NCBI RefSeq assembly: GCF_000027225.1
Contig: NC_013892.1
Location: forward strand, 992,001-1,056,000
Direction of reading: 5' to 3'
DNA from: Xenorhabdus bovienii SS-2004
GTDB taxonomy: Bacteria; Pseudomonadota; Gammaproteobacteria; Enterobacterales; Enterobacteriaceae
DNA: 64,000 bases
The notes beneath the pieces are model-generated. The model had not been told where the DNA came from. It made no database searches and saw nothing but the letters and a program-made list of their open reading frames with translations. The position numbers were made by a program, and so were the translations under genes. How positions within the stretch are numbered: the stretch's first letter is position 1; the number at the start of each line of letters is the position of its first letter. Below, piece by piece: positions 16,594 through 24,361 of the stretch.

Positions 16594-17767
16594 ACCGACG
16601 ATTGATTACGAGAAAGTGCTGCGTGATAGCGGGATGCCGACCACGGAAACCGACATCAGCGCCGCGTTCGCCACCGTCGTGGATGAAGCCGGGCTGATTA
16701 CCAACACGTCTCGGATGTCCCCGTTCTGGCGGTTGATTAACACGATTGTGACGCGGCCTGTGTTATGGCTGAAAGAGGCGCTAATCAACGTGACGTTAAA
16801 AAATATGTATCTGGCGACCGCAGCGGGGGCATGGCTGGATATGTTCGCATGGGGCGTCAACCTGAAACGCAAGCCTGCAACAGCGGCACAGGGGGTTATT
16901 CGCTTCTATAAAGCCGCAGGTGCATCGGCGGTGACGGTGCCTGCCGGAACGGTTATCCAGACTGAGCGCATTAATGGCGAAATCTATCGTGTCAGCACCA
17001 CAGAAAGCGGGGTTATGGCGGAAGGCGTTACCCGTGCTTTACTTCCGGTAACCGCCGATGCTACAGGGGGCGCCTTTAATCTGGCTCCGGGCTATTTTCG
17101 CCTCCTGCCCGTGGCCGTGTCCGGTATTGAACGGGTACAAAATGAGGAAGGCTGGTTATTGACGCCCGGCGCGGATGCTGAAAGTGATGATGATTTGCGC
17201 GACCGTTGCCGCAACCAATATAACTTGGTGGGGAATTATCACACGGACGCGGTTTATCGGGGGATGATTGCCACTGTTGCAGGCTTGAGCATTGACCGTA
17301 TTTTCTTCCTGCATGACGCGCCCCGTGGCGCGGGAACCGCCAATGCGTATTTATTACTGGATTCGGGCGTCATCAGCCAGCCGTTTATTGAGGCGGTGAA
17401 CGATTACATCACCAATCAGGGGCATCATGGGCACGGGGATGATATGCAGTGTTTGCCGATGCCGGAAACCCATCATGCGCTGACCGTGACACTCTTTGTC
17501 GGGCACTTGGCGAACTACAGTCAGGAACAGATAGCCAGACTGAAAACAGACGTGGGCAACCTTATTCGCTGCGCTTTTCGGGAAAACACTGATTATCCAG
17601 TGAAGAAAACATGGCCGTACTCGCGTTTTTCTTTTTCCAACTTGGGACGCGAGATACACCGCGAATTCAGCGAGATTGAATCTCTGACTTTTTCATTGGG
17701 TGACATCCTCAGTGAGTTGAGTGTGCCACGGCTGCAATCGCTGTCGGTGGAGGTGAAGGATGTCTGA
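16583..17767 (+). CDS. baseplate protein J-like
   Basis: About 394 residues from ATG 16583; an in-frame GTG lies at 16574. The Baseplate_J fold is suggested by LKNMYLATAAGAWLDMFAWGVNLKRKPATAAQG, the VPAGTVIQT strand, the VTADATGGAFNLAPG motif and the ESDDDLRDRCRNQYN block, all typical of the family. The protein builds baseplate wedges. It overlaps the preceding gene by 11 bases and the gpI-like gene by 8. Confidence 0.92.
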   Translation: MDTKPTIDYEKVLRDSGMPTTETDISAAFATVVDEAGLITNTSRMSPFWRLINTIVTRPVLWLKEALINVTLKNMYLATAAGAWLDMFAWGVNLKRKPATAAQGVIRFYKAAGASAVTVPAGTVIQTERINGEIYRVSTTESGVMAEGVTRALLPVTADATGGAFNLAPGYFRLLPVAVSGIERVQNEEGWLLTPGADAESDDDLRDRCRNQYNLVGNYHTDAVYRGMIATVAGLSIDRIFFLHDAPRGAGTANAYLLLDSGVISQPFIEAVNDYITNQGHHGHGDDMQCLPMPETHHALTVTLFVGHLANYSQEQIARLKTDVGNLIRCAFRENTDYPVKKTWPYSRFSFSNLGREIHREFSEIESLTFSLGDILSELSVPRLQSLSVEVKDV

Positions 17768-18416
17768 ATTCAGGGAACGCCTGAAACGGCTGGCGCTGCC
17801 CTCATGGATGGATAAGGGGGAGCCTGCCAAGCTGCTCCGTGCGGCGCGGGCATTCTGGCTAAGTGTCTATGACTGGCTGACATGGCCGTTGGCACAACTG
17901 GACGCGGAAACCTGTGCAGCGGCGCTCTTGTCGATGCTGGCGTACCAGCGGGATATCCAGCGCTTTAACGGCGAACCGCTGCCGTTGTTTCGCAAGCGGG
18001 TGAAGTACGCCTTTATCAACGCCAGAGACGCAGGCAGCATCGCAGGTTTCATTGCCATCTTTGAGCGTCTGGGCGTGGGCTATGTCGAATTGCTGGAGCG
18101 CCAGCCGGAAATTGATTGGGATGTGATTATCCTGCGCGTCAGTGACGGCCAGATAGCCGAAAATCCCGATTTGCTGATGAACATCATCCGTCAGTATGGC
18201 CGCACCTGCCGCCGCTACCGTTTTGAAGTGATCGCAAAAAATCAATTACTGATGCGTGTGGGCAGCGTGGGCGCAGATTACTGCTGTTATTACGCGGCCA
18301 TGCCGATACAGCCATTATTGTTAAGAGTGGGGCATCTATCGGGCGAATCCGTCTGTGAGAATGCCCGCTTAAAGGAAAATAGCGCACCGAATGTGACCTA
18401 CGGTGCCTCATTATAA
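17760..18416 (+). CDS. phage tail protein, P2 gpI-like
   Basis: 218 residues. It follows baseplate J with an 8-base overlap, as gpI follows gpJ in P2. The N-terminal half (LPSWMDKGEPAKLLRAARAFWLSVYDWLTWPLAQLDAE) and the mid region (PLPLFRKRVKYAFINARDAGSIAGF) fit the P2 gpI tail family. It is a wedge component linking baseplate and fibre. The C-terminal third is less conserved. Confidence 0.8.
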   Translation: MSEFRERLKRLALPSWMDKGEPAKLLRAARAFWLSVYDWLTWPLAQLDAETCAAALLSMLAYQRDIQRFNGEPLPLFRKRVKYAFINARDAGSIAGFIAIFERLGVGYVELLERQPEIDWDVIILRVSDGQIAENPDLLMNIIRQYGRTCRRYRFEVIAKNQLLMRVGSVGADYCCYYAAMPIQPLLLRVGHLSGESVCENARLKENSAPNVTYGASL

Positions 18417-18425
18417 GGAAATACC

Positions 18426-20441
18426 ATGTCTTCAGTAATTACGACAGACTTTGAAAAATGGAAGGCACAACAGACCGCAGCGGGAAACCCGGTGGTACTT
18501 GATGAATTTGTCTTTGCTTACGTGCCGGATTTAGATCCTGCGCAGGCCATCAATCGTGATGAGAAATTGCCCGCCGACAATCATATTGTGCATCGTCAGG
18601 CGGTGAACAAAACCGGACTCGCCAGTGAGAACGCCGTGGCCTACAGCGTCACGTTGGGAACGGAAGTGGGCAGTTTTGATTTTAACTGGATTGGTTTGCT
18701 CAACTCGGCTTCTGGTGTGATTGGTATGATCACCCATGCGCCAACCCAGAAGAAAATCAAGACGGCAAACGGCTTACAGGGCAATGTCCTGACCCGCTCT
18801 TTTTTACTGGAGTTTGAAGGAGCGGCCAAAGAGACCGCCATCACGACCACGGCGGAAACATGGCAGATTGATTTTACTGCACGGTTGACGGGCATTGACG
18901 AAATGCAACGCCTGATAAATATTGACAGTTACGGCGAAGCGGCGTTTTTCGGCGATGGCTTTGCTGTGGTGCGCCACGGTGAGCAGTACCTTGTAAAAAA
19001 AGGGCTGGCTTATGTGGGCGGCTTGCGTGGGATGCTGGAGTTTGACCAGACGCTTAACAGTCAACGCAATACCCGTGTGTATGCCGATTTTAGTTATCAG
19101 GGGAATCTTGTCAGTCAGTGGAAAACCGCTGGGCAAATCACCGTCGCCAATGAATTGCAAAATTACATCGATGCGGCAGGGTATCCGCATTATGTTTTTG
19201 CGGTTGCCAATATTGATAATAACGGTGATATTTCAGATTTGCGTCCTAAAGGGACGTTGAGTGATCGTGACCTTGCTGAACTGGATGAAGAATTAGGCAA
19301 GGTTAAACAAGATTATGCGCCCAAGAAATGGGTAGCGGGTAGTTTCGCCCGTGGCGATGAATCATCCGTCGTCATTAAGGGGAGTTACCCCCGCGTTAAT
19401 TTTATGCAATCCAATATCAACAGTGATTATTTGGCCTTTGAAGCGGATTTTAACAGTGATACACGTGACCTTTATATGTATCGTCGGGATGCACAAGGTG
19501 ACAATATTTATGTCCTCGGATTTCCTAAAAAAATGGGAATGCTGGCTACGCTGGATGACATTAATAGCGGTTTGGCTGACACCAAAGAATTAGCGGAAAA
19601 TGCAGCACCAAGGGAATGGGTGGCAGAGGGTTTTGCCCGTGGGAACGATTCATCCGTTGTTATTCAGGGAAATTATCCCCGCGTTAATTTTATGCAATCC
19701 AATAGCAACAGTGATTATTTGGCGTTTGAGGCGGCGTTTAACAGTGATACGCGTGATCTCTATTTATATCGACGGAATGCGCAGGGAGACAATATTTATG
19801 TCCTCGGATTTCCTAAGAAAACAGGGATGCTGGCTACTTTAGATGACATTTCTGACGGTCTGGCGGGAACAAAGCAAGTTGCAGACAATGCGGCGCCCAA
19901 GCTGTGGGTGGCTAACAATTTTGCTCGTGGGAGCGATTCAACTGTTGTTATTAAAGGGGGCTACCCCCGCGTTAATTTTATGCAACCCAATAGCAACAGT
20001 GATTATTTGGCGTTTGAAGCCGATTTTAACAATGATACGCCTGACCTCTATTTGTATCAGAGAAATGCACGAGGTGACAATATTTATGTCCTCGGATTCC
20101 CACAAGAAACAGGAACGTTGGCTAGGTTAGAGGACATCACTAAAAGTTCAGCGCTCAAATCAAATGATGGATGGTGGGAGTGTGGTGATACAGGAATGAT
20201 TGTCCAATTTGGTACGGTTTCAGTCGGTGATAATGAGGTTGTCACCGAAAAATTCCCGGTCACATTCCCTAATAAATGTACGTCATTGGTCGTTACCGCC
20301 CGCTCAGAATCGAGGAACGGGGGAGCTGATGTCTTGTCGGCCTATGGAGTGGCTATCAGTCAATCGCATATGCGGGTGTCAATCAGTACTAATTTTTCGG
20401 CTGCAATCGCAGGTGTCAGTTTCATCGCAATAGGGTATTAA
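18426..20441 (+). CDS. tail fibre protein with three 96-residue repeats
   Basis: 671 residues. Residues 1-150 are the baseplate-binding fibre N-terminal domain (phage_tail_fib family, containing FDFNWIGLLNSASGVIGMITHAP). About residues 298-573 consist of three tandem repeats whose core reads YPRVNFMQSNSNSDYLAFEA followed by GDNIYVLGFP. The last 95 residues (DGWWECGDTGMIVQFGTV to FIAIGY) look like the gp53-type C-terminal fibre domain that trimerises and contacts the receptor. It would bind the host surface. Repeat number may vary by recombination and change fibre length. Confidence 0.88.
   Translation: MSSVITTDFEKWKAQQTAAGNPVVLDEFVFAYVPDLDPAQAINRDEKLPADNHIVHRQAVNKTGLASENAVAYSVTLGTEVGSFDFNWIGLLNSASGVIGMITHAPTQKKIKTANGLQGNVLTRSFLLEFEGAAKETAITTTAETWQIDFTARLTGIDEMQRLINIDSYGEAAFFGDGFAVVRHGEQYLVKKGLAYVGGLRGMLEFDQTLNSQRNTRVYADFSYQGNLVSQWKTAGQITVANELQNYIDAAGYPHYVFAVANIDNNGDISDLRPKGTLSDRDLAELDEELGKVKQDYAPKKWVAGSFARGDESSVVIKGSYPRVNFMQSNINSDYLAFEADFNSDTRDLYMYRRDAQGDNIYVLGFPKKMGMLATLDDINSGLADTKELAENAAPREWVAEGFARGNDSSVVIQGNYPRVNFMQSNSNSDYLAFEAAFNSDTRDLYLYRRNAQGDNIYVLGFPKKTGMLATLDDISDGLAGTKQVADNAAPKLWVANNFARGSDSTVVIKGGYPRVNFMQPNSNSDYLAFEADFNNDTPDLYLYQRNARGDNIYVLGFPQETGTLARLEDITKSSALKSNDGWWECGDTGMIVQFGTVSVGDNEVVTEKFPVTFPNKCTSLVVTARSESRNGGADVLSAYGVAISQSHMRVSISTNFSAAIAGVSFIAIGY
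19317..20141 (+). repeat. three tandem 288-bp coding repeats in the fibre gene
   Basis: Copy 1 runs 19317-19604, copy 2 19605-19892 and copy 3 19893-20141 (the last is cut short after 83 codons). Each begins with an APxxWVAxxFARG segment and ends near LATLDDI. DNA identity is high in the centre, for example around TTTTATGCAATCCAATA, and lower at the copy junctions. This indicates duplication followed by divergence, with possible homogenisation of the core. Confidence 0.9.
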
Positions 20442-20442
20442 T

Positions 20443-20859
20443 ATGTACGTATACAGTGCTAAAACAAATTCATTTTATCCGGTTAAGTTGCAGTTACGTT
20501 ATATTGATGCCGGTTCTTGGCCGGATGACGGTATAGAAGTCAGTGAAGAAACGTATCTTGAATTTTCAACACCGCCAGAAGGTAAGATGTTGATTGCTGA
20601 CGATGATGGCTTGCCCGTATGGGCAGATATCCCGCCCCCCACATCAAAGGAATTGCAACGCGGTGCGGAATCCAAAAAGCAGCATTTGATAAAGATTGCC
20701 AAAGAAAAAATTGATATTTTTCAGGATGCCGTTGATTTAGGGTTGGCGACTGATGCAGAAAAATCGACATTAACCCAATGGCGCCGCTACAGGGTGCTAC
20801 TCAACCGGGTAGATTGTGCTATCGCCTCTCATATTGATTGGCCGGAGCAACCAGAGTGA
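20443..20859 (+). CDS. tail fibre assembly protein (Tfa family)
   Basis: 138 residues, placed directly after the fibre gene as usual. It is a chaperone needed for fibre folding and trimer formation. The N-terminal YVYSAKTNSFYPVKL leads into a GSWPDDGIEVSEETYLEF motif, and the C-terminal half (LTQWRRYRVLLNRVD, ending DWPEQP) is characteristic of the Caudo_TAP/Tfa family. It may be specific to the repeat-bearing fibre. The stop overlaps the next start (TGATG). Confidence 0.92.
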   Translation: MYVYSAKTNSFYPVKLQLRYIDAGSWPDDGIEVSEETYLEFSTPPEGKMLIADDDGLPVWADIPPPTSKELQRGAESKKQHLIKIAKEKIDIFQDAVDLGLATDAEKSTLTQWRRYRVLLNRVDCAIASHIDWPEQPE

Positions 20860-21587
20860 TGCGATGGCAGCGTAAAACCCTGCAACTGTCCCCGACCCTA
20901 TCGGGGCTATCGGCCGCTATCGTGCCTGTACACCCGTTTATTTATGGTGTCGGGCAGCAGGCAGACAGTGGCAGTTACTTAAGTCCGGCCAACGCCCTTC
21001 ATTACCTGTCAAATAAGCTGATGGGGGCTGAGAACCTGAACGCCGTTGTGCTGATGATCTGCGCCAAGACCCACGATGAATTTATGCAGAGCCTCACGCA
21101 ATTTTCATCGGTGTTACCGTTGCCCGTCTTTTTTCAGGTCACGCGCATGGCAAAAACCGCAGACAGTCTGGCAGCAACCAAAATGCAACTGCCGGGCAAA
21201 CAGGGCGGCGGTTTACCGCTGCCTCAACCGCTGTCAACATCGACCAGCCGCTTGGCCGTCAATGCACAACGGATAGAGCAGGCCAAAGCCCAAGCCAGCG
21301 CGGGCAGTAGTCTGGCGGGATTAAAATCACAATTAAGCGGGTTTACCACGGCAAGACAGAACGCCTTGCAACACGTGACGGATACCTTAAACGGGATCAA
21401 GGATAAATCAGCCCGCGTCTGGACGTTCTCCGGGAAAGGGAACGGCGCATTGTTGGCCGAAAAGATGCACAAGGACATCCCCGAACCCGATGCCGTTTAC
21501 ACGTTGGCGACACTGTTTGTCGGGGATGACATCAGCCCGTTAGAAAGGATGCTATCGCATGAGCCAGATTATCACCCTCGCCCTTGA
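20859..21587 (+). CDS. unrecognised phage tail/baseplate-region protein
   Basis: 242 residues from ATG 20859, coupled to the fibre assembly gene. I do not recognise a family. It has a hydrophobic N-terminal half, a Pro/Gln/Ser-rich linker around residues 115-135, and a helical Ala/Gln-rich region at about 135-190. Its position before two baseplate-hub genes, all with overlapping ends, suggests a tail or baseplate role, perhaps like the DNA-circularisation/gp43-type proteins that precede hubs in other contractile phages. That is inference from order only. Confidence 0.55.
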   Translation: MRWQRKTLQLSPTLSGLSAAIVPVHPFIYGVGQQADSGSYLSPANALHYLSNKLMGAENLNAVVLMICAKTHDEFMQSLTQFSSVLPLPVFFQVTRMAKTADSLAATKMQLPGKQGGGLPLPQPLSTSTSRLAVNAQRIEQAKAQASAGSSLAGLKSQLSGFTTARQNALQHVTDTLNGIKDKSARVWTFSGKGNGALLAEKMHKDIPEPDAVYTLATLFVGDDISPLERMLSHEPDYHPRP

Positions 21588-22104
21588 TGGCGAGGCCATC
21601 CCGTTAAAAAGCCTGACCGTCACGCCGTCGATGATGTTTCAGGATGCTGACCAAAGCGGCCAGTCATCCAGCACGGCGGTGGCAGAGCAGGGCATTAAAC
21701 CGAAAGAATTGCGCATCACGGGGATTATTCCCTTTACCGAACAGAAGACCTTTGCCCGGCTGTTTGCTCTGGCGGAAGCCAAAGAGAACGGCAACCTGAA
21801 ACGCTACCGCGTCGCCAACCTGACCGCACAGGCCATTAACTTTCGCATCGGGACATTCACCAGTACCCTTGATGCCAGTAAGGTAGACGGTAAACAGGCC
21901 TGGCAGGTCACATTTACCTTGCGGGAACATTTGTCGGTGTCCGAAAAACGCGATGCCCGCGCAGTCGGCACTATTCAGTCCAAGAAACAGACAAGGCAGG
22001 GAGCCGGAGCCGCCAAGGAAGAACCCGAACAGTTAAGCTGGTTTGAGCGTGAGGTCTTAAAGCCGATTAATGACAAAATAGGGGCAGCCGATGAAACCCC
22101 TTAA
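21559..22104 (+). CDS. baseplate complex protein (putative)
   Basis: 181 residues. It overlaps the preceding gene by 29 bases and the hub gene by 14. The first 130 residues are beta-rich (LALDGEAIPLKSLTVTPSMMFQ, KPKELRITGIIPF, AWQVTFTLREHLSVSEKRDAR) and resemble the small baseplate complex proteins that sit before the hub in K139-like phages. The C-terminal tail is rich in Lys, Gln and Glu. It may join the tube to the hub. Confidence 0.6.
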   Translation: MSQIITLALDGEAIPLKSLTVTPSMMFQDADQSGQSSSTAVAEQGIKPKELRITGIIPFTEQKTFARLFALAEAKENGNLKRYRVANLTAQAINFRIGTFTSTLDASKVDGKQAWQVTFTLREHLSVSEKRDARAVGTIQSKKQTRQGAGAAKEEPEQLSWFEREVLKPINDKIGAADETP

Positions 22105-23737
22105 CCGATTGTCGTTATCCGGTGATGCCGTTCATTTGGTCGATGCCAATCTCATGCTGGAACTGTCATCCTGTGGCCGGGGGTTTATCACGGCAGAGAC
22201 GGGCACCGATTACACCGGAAAACTGGTGAGGCTGGATGTCGGTTACACCGATTTAATATTACGCTGGTTTACGGGCTATGTGGAGCGCTCGCAGCCTGCC
22301 CAGAACGGCTATCAACGCCTGTTTGTGCGTGAGCTGGTCGGCGTGTTTGACCGATTGTGGCCATGCTCTTTTCAGCATCCGACCCTGCGCCAGATGACGG
22401 ACTGGTTGCAAGCGCATAGCGGCTTGACGTTCACCTTACCGGATGCGCCTTATACGGATAAGCCTGTCCCGCATTACACGCATAATGGCACGGGCTATCA
22501 GCTATTGGCGAGTCTGGGACAGGTTTTTTCCATTGAGGACTATATCTGGCAGCAGTTGCCGGATGGGTCGGTTTATCTGGGGAGCTGGGCGCATTCGATG
22601 TTTGCCGGAAAGCCCGTCAAGATCCCGAATGAATTCAGCCAACATCAGTCCGCAGGCAATGCCATGACCCTGCCCATGATCCAATCCCTGCGCCCCGGCG
22701 TGGTGGTCAATCAGCAGCGGCTGAACAAGGTCAACCTGAACAATGAAAATATGGTCATTACATGGGAAGCCATCAACAAACTGACAGGCCAGCCGGAAAG
22801 CAAAACGCCGATGCAGCGCCAGATTGACGCCGCTTACCCCGAATTATCGGCCGGGCTGCATTTGCCTCAATTCGCCCGTATTGAAGCACACACCGAAAAC
22901 ACGGCCAGCGGCGATATCTCCGATCCCTTCCGGCCGCGCTATGCCGTTGATGTGCAATTGCTGGATGATGACGGAAGAGACGCCGCCGCCCCTGTTTACC
23001 GTGCCGTTCCGCTGCCCCTGCCGATGGCGGGCGGTGAAGCGGGCATGTTCCAGTATCCGCCTATCGGTACGCGGGTTGAGATTGCTTTCGAAGGTGGACG
23101 CCCGGACAAGCCGTTTATCCGCCAAACGTTGAGTCAGGGCAATACCCTGCCCGATATCAAGCCCGGTGAACAATTGCAGCAACAGCGGGCGGAAGTCTCG
23201 CAGCGGGTGACGCAGGAGGGGAGCTGGATTAGGCAGACTGACCAGACCATTAATGAATCGTCCATGCACCGTGAAGTCAGGGCAGACACGGAAACTCGCA
23301 CCGTCGTTGCACGGGAAACCACGGTACAGGCCACGGATAAAACTACGGTCTTGGGAACGTCTACCTTACTGGCGGGCGCTATCCAGCAGGTGACAGACGG
23401 CGACCACAGTCTGGCCTCATCGAACTACCTCGCCAGCGTGGGGAAAGACGCCACTATCGACGTCGGCCAGAAACTGATTGAGAAAATCGGCTTGCTTAAG
23501 CAGAGCATTGCCGGAGTAAAGCAAGAGATAGTCGCGCCCGTGGTGTGGGTAGGCAGCCAGCAAATCAACGTCATGCAATTGATGCTAGACACCCTTGGCG
23601 TGGTCAAGGAGTTGGCCGAACTGACCGCCGCGCATACCCATCACAACACAGGTACACCGGAGAACGCCAGCGCGATAAGGAACACGGCTGATAAATCGGA
23701 TGGACTGAAACAGAAATATTCGCCAGTGATTGGGTGA
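22091..23737 (+). CDS. baseplate hub-spike protein (gpD plus gpV-like fusion)
   Basis: 548 residues. About 1-250 look like a gpD/gp27-type hub (LVRLDVGYTDLILRWFTGYVERS, QPAQNGYQRLFVRELVG). Around 280-355 an OB-fold of gp5/VgrG type is visible (YAVDVQLLDDDGRD, PLPMAGGEAGMFQYPPIGTRVEIAF). The remainder is Thr/Val/Glu-rich repeated sequence suited to a beta-helix spike, ending with an AAHTHHNTGTP segment like those near spike tips. In P2 hub and spike are separate proteins. It ends the tail operon. Confidence 0.75.
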   Translation: MKPLNRLSLSGDAVHLVDANLMLELSSCGRGFITAETGTDYTGKLVRLDVGYTDLILRWFTGYVERSQPAQNGYQRLFVRELVGVFDRLWPCSFQHPTLRQMTDWLQAHSGLTFTLPDAPYTDKPVPHYTHNGTGYQLLASLGQVFSIEDYIWQQLPDGSVYLGSWAHSMFAGKPVKIPNEFSQHQSAGNAMTLPMIQSLRPGVVVNQQRLNKVNLNNENMVITWEAINKLTGQPESKTPMQRQIDAAYPELSAGLHLPQFARIEAHTENTASGDISDPFRPRYAVDVQLLDDDGRDAAAPVYRAVPLPLPMAGGEAGMFQYPPIGTRVEIAFEGGRPDKPFIRQTLSQGNTLPDIKPGEQLQQQRAEVSQRVTQEGSWIRQTDQTINESSMHREVRADTETRTVVARETTVQATDKTTVLGTSTLLAGAIQQVTDGDHSLASSNYLASVGKDATIDVGQKLIEKIGLLKQSIAGVKQEIVAPVVWVGSQQINVMQLMLDTLGVVKELAELTAAHTHHNTGTPENASAIRNTADKSDGLKQKYSPVIG

Positions 23738-23779
23738 ATATCGTTTATTTGTGTGAGATCCTCTACGCCATACCATAGG

Positions 23780-23808
23780 TTGATATTTAATGCTATAGGT
23801 ATTAGACT
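23780..23808 (+). promoter_or_regulatory. predicted promoter of the antisense small RNA
   Basis: TTGATA at 23780-23785 and TAGACT at 23803-23808 are separated by 17 bases. A start site seven bases later falls at 23815, exactly where antisense complementarity to the toxin leader begins. Confidence 0.5.
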
Positions 23809-23814
23809 GACGAT

Positions 23815-23929
23815 GTTGGCTTGAGAATGTCGCGCTATAGTCGAGGCTACCAACCACGTAAATAGCACTGTGAAAGACGACTCATCAAAAGTAAAAACAA
23901 AAAAACCAACCTCACCAGTTGGTTTTTTT
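23815..23929 (+). ncRNA. antisense small RNA, AgrB/IstR-like antitoxin of the DinQ-like toxin
   Basis: No protein gene is visible between the hub-spike stop and the terminator at 23901-23929. The predicted RNA (about 115 nt) begins GTTGGCTTGAGAATG then T then CGCGC at 23815-23835. The reverse complement of 24124-24144, inside the toxin mRNA leader, is the same except for that one T (G in the leader complement). So 20 of 21 bases pair, in trans, from a separate locus upstream. This is how IstR-1 controls tisB and AgrB controls dinQ: the RNA covers a leader site needed for ribosome standby. A promoter and a strong terminator bracket it. Expression is not proven. Confidence 0.7.
23901..23929 (+). 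terminator. rho-independent terminator
   Basis: AAAAACCAAC (23901-23910), a 7-base loop and GTTGGTTTTT (23918-23927) form a perfect 10-bp stem with a following T run. It can end both the antisense RNA and read-through from the tail operon. Confidence 0.92.
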
Positions 23930-23957
23930 GTTTCTTCCTATCTATCACGTTAATTGA

Positions 23958-23985
23958 TTGAATGATTTTAAAATCAACTTATAAT
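23958..23985 (+). promoter_or_regulatory. promoter of the DinQ-like toxin gene
   Basis: TTGAAT at 23958-23963, a 16-base spacer and a perfect TATAAT at 23980-23985. The mRNA would start near 23992 with a leader of about 230 nt. CTGTTGGTTAGACAAG at 23991-24006 resembles a degenerate LexA site over the start point (CTG-N10-AAG instead of CAG); this is weak. Confidence 0.65.
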
Positions 23986-24078
23986 CTACTCTGTTGGTTA
24001 GACAAGCGAACTGGCCGCGCGCAGTATATATAGAAGAAAAGGAATTCAGCGTCTTGCTAATTTGCGGGACGTATTAAA

Positions 24079-24216
24079 GCCCTGGCTGAGTACAGGTGGT
24101 GCTGGCTCAGTGCCTTGGCCAGGGCGCGCCATTCTCAAGCCAACGCTGATGAAAGCCAACCGGACAGGCAGTGTAAAGGCAACGGTTGGGTAAATCGCGC
24201 TCCCTAAATGAGGAGC
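24079..24216 (+). promoter_or_regulatory. structured leader of the toxin mRNA
   Basis: Three hairpins are visible in the leader. GCCCTGGC 24079-24086 pairs with GCCAGGGC 24118-24125. CCAACCG 24156-24162 pairs with CGGTTGG 24183-24189. GCTCC 24199-24203 pairs with GGAGC 24212-24216, which covers most of the Shine-Dalgarno GAGGAG (24210-24215). The antisense target (24124-24144) is the open stretch between the first two stems, the place a ribosome standby site would need to be. Confidence 0.6.
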
Positions 24217-24222
24217 AAGCGG

Positions 24223-24312
24223 ATGAAAGCATTCAAAGGCTTTATTGACACTGCTATCATCGTTCTCAAAGCTTTAGTTGCGCTTTTAGAATTGATCCGT
24301 GCATTTTTGTAA
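24223..24312 (+). CDS. DinQ/TisB-like membrane toxin peptide (type I toxin)
   Basis: A 29-residue peptide: MKAFKGF, then IDTAIIVLKALVALLELIRA, then FL. One hydrophobic helix with scattered Lys, Glu and Arg is the hallmark of small inner-membrane depolarising toxins. The core IDTAIIVLKALVALLELIR is very close to E. coli DinQ as I recall it (IDKAIIVLGALIALLELIR) and similar to TisB. GAGGAG lies 7 bases before ATG 24223 but within a hairpin. A long structured leader, a TATAAT promoter, a terminator, and an upstream antisense RNA complete a type I module. It sits between the tail operon and the right att site, the usual place for prophage cargo. Confidence 0.82.
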   Translation: MKAFKGFIDTAIIVLKALVALLELIRAFL

Positions 24313-24334
24313 TAGATAACGGAAACGTAGCTGA

Positions 24335-24361
24335 GGCCATCGGGTTAACCCCCCGATGGCC
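24335..24361 (+). terminator. terminator of the toxin transcript
   Basis: GGCCATCGGG (24335-24344), loop TTAACCC and CCCGATGGCC (24352-24361) form a perfect 10-bp GC-rich stem. Only a short T-rich tail follows (TTACATTTA). Confidence 0.8.

Noticed and set aside
23991..24006. CTGTTGGTTAGACAAG as a LexA box for the toxin
   Set aside because: The right half differs from ACAG in two places. I kept it only as a remark, not as a feature.
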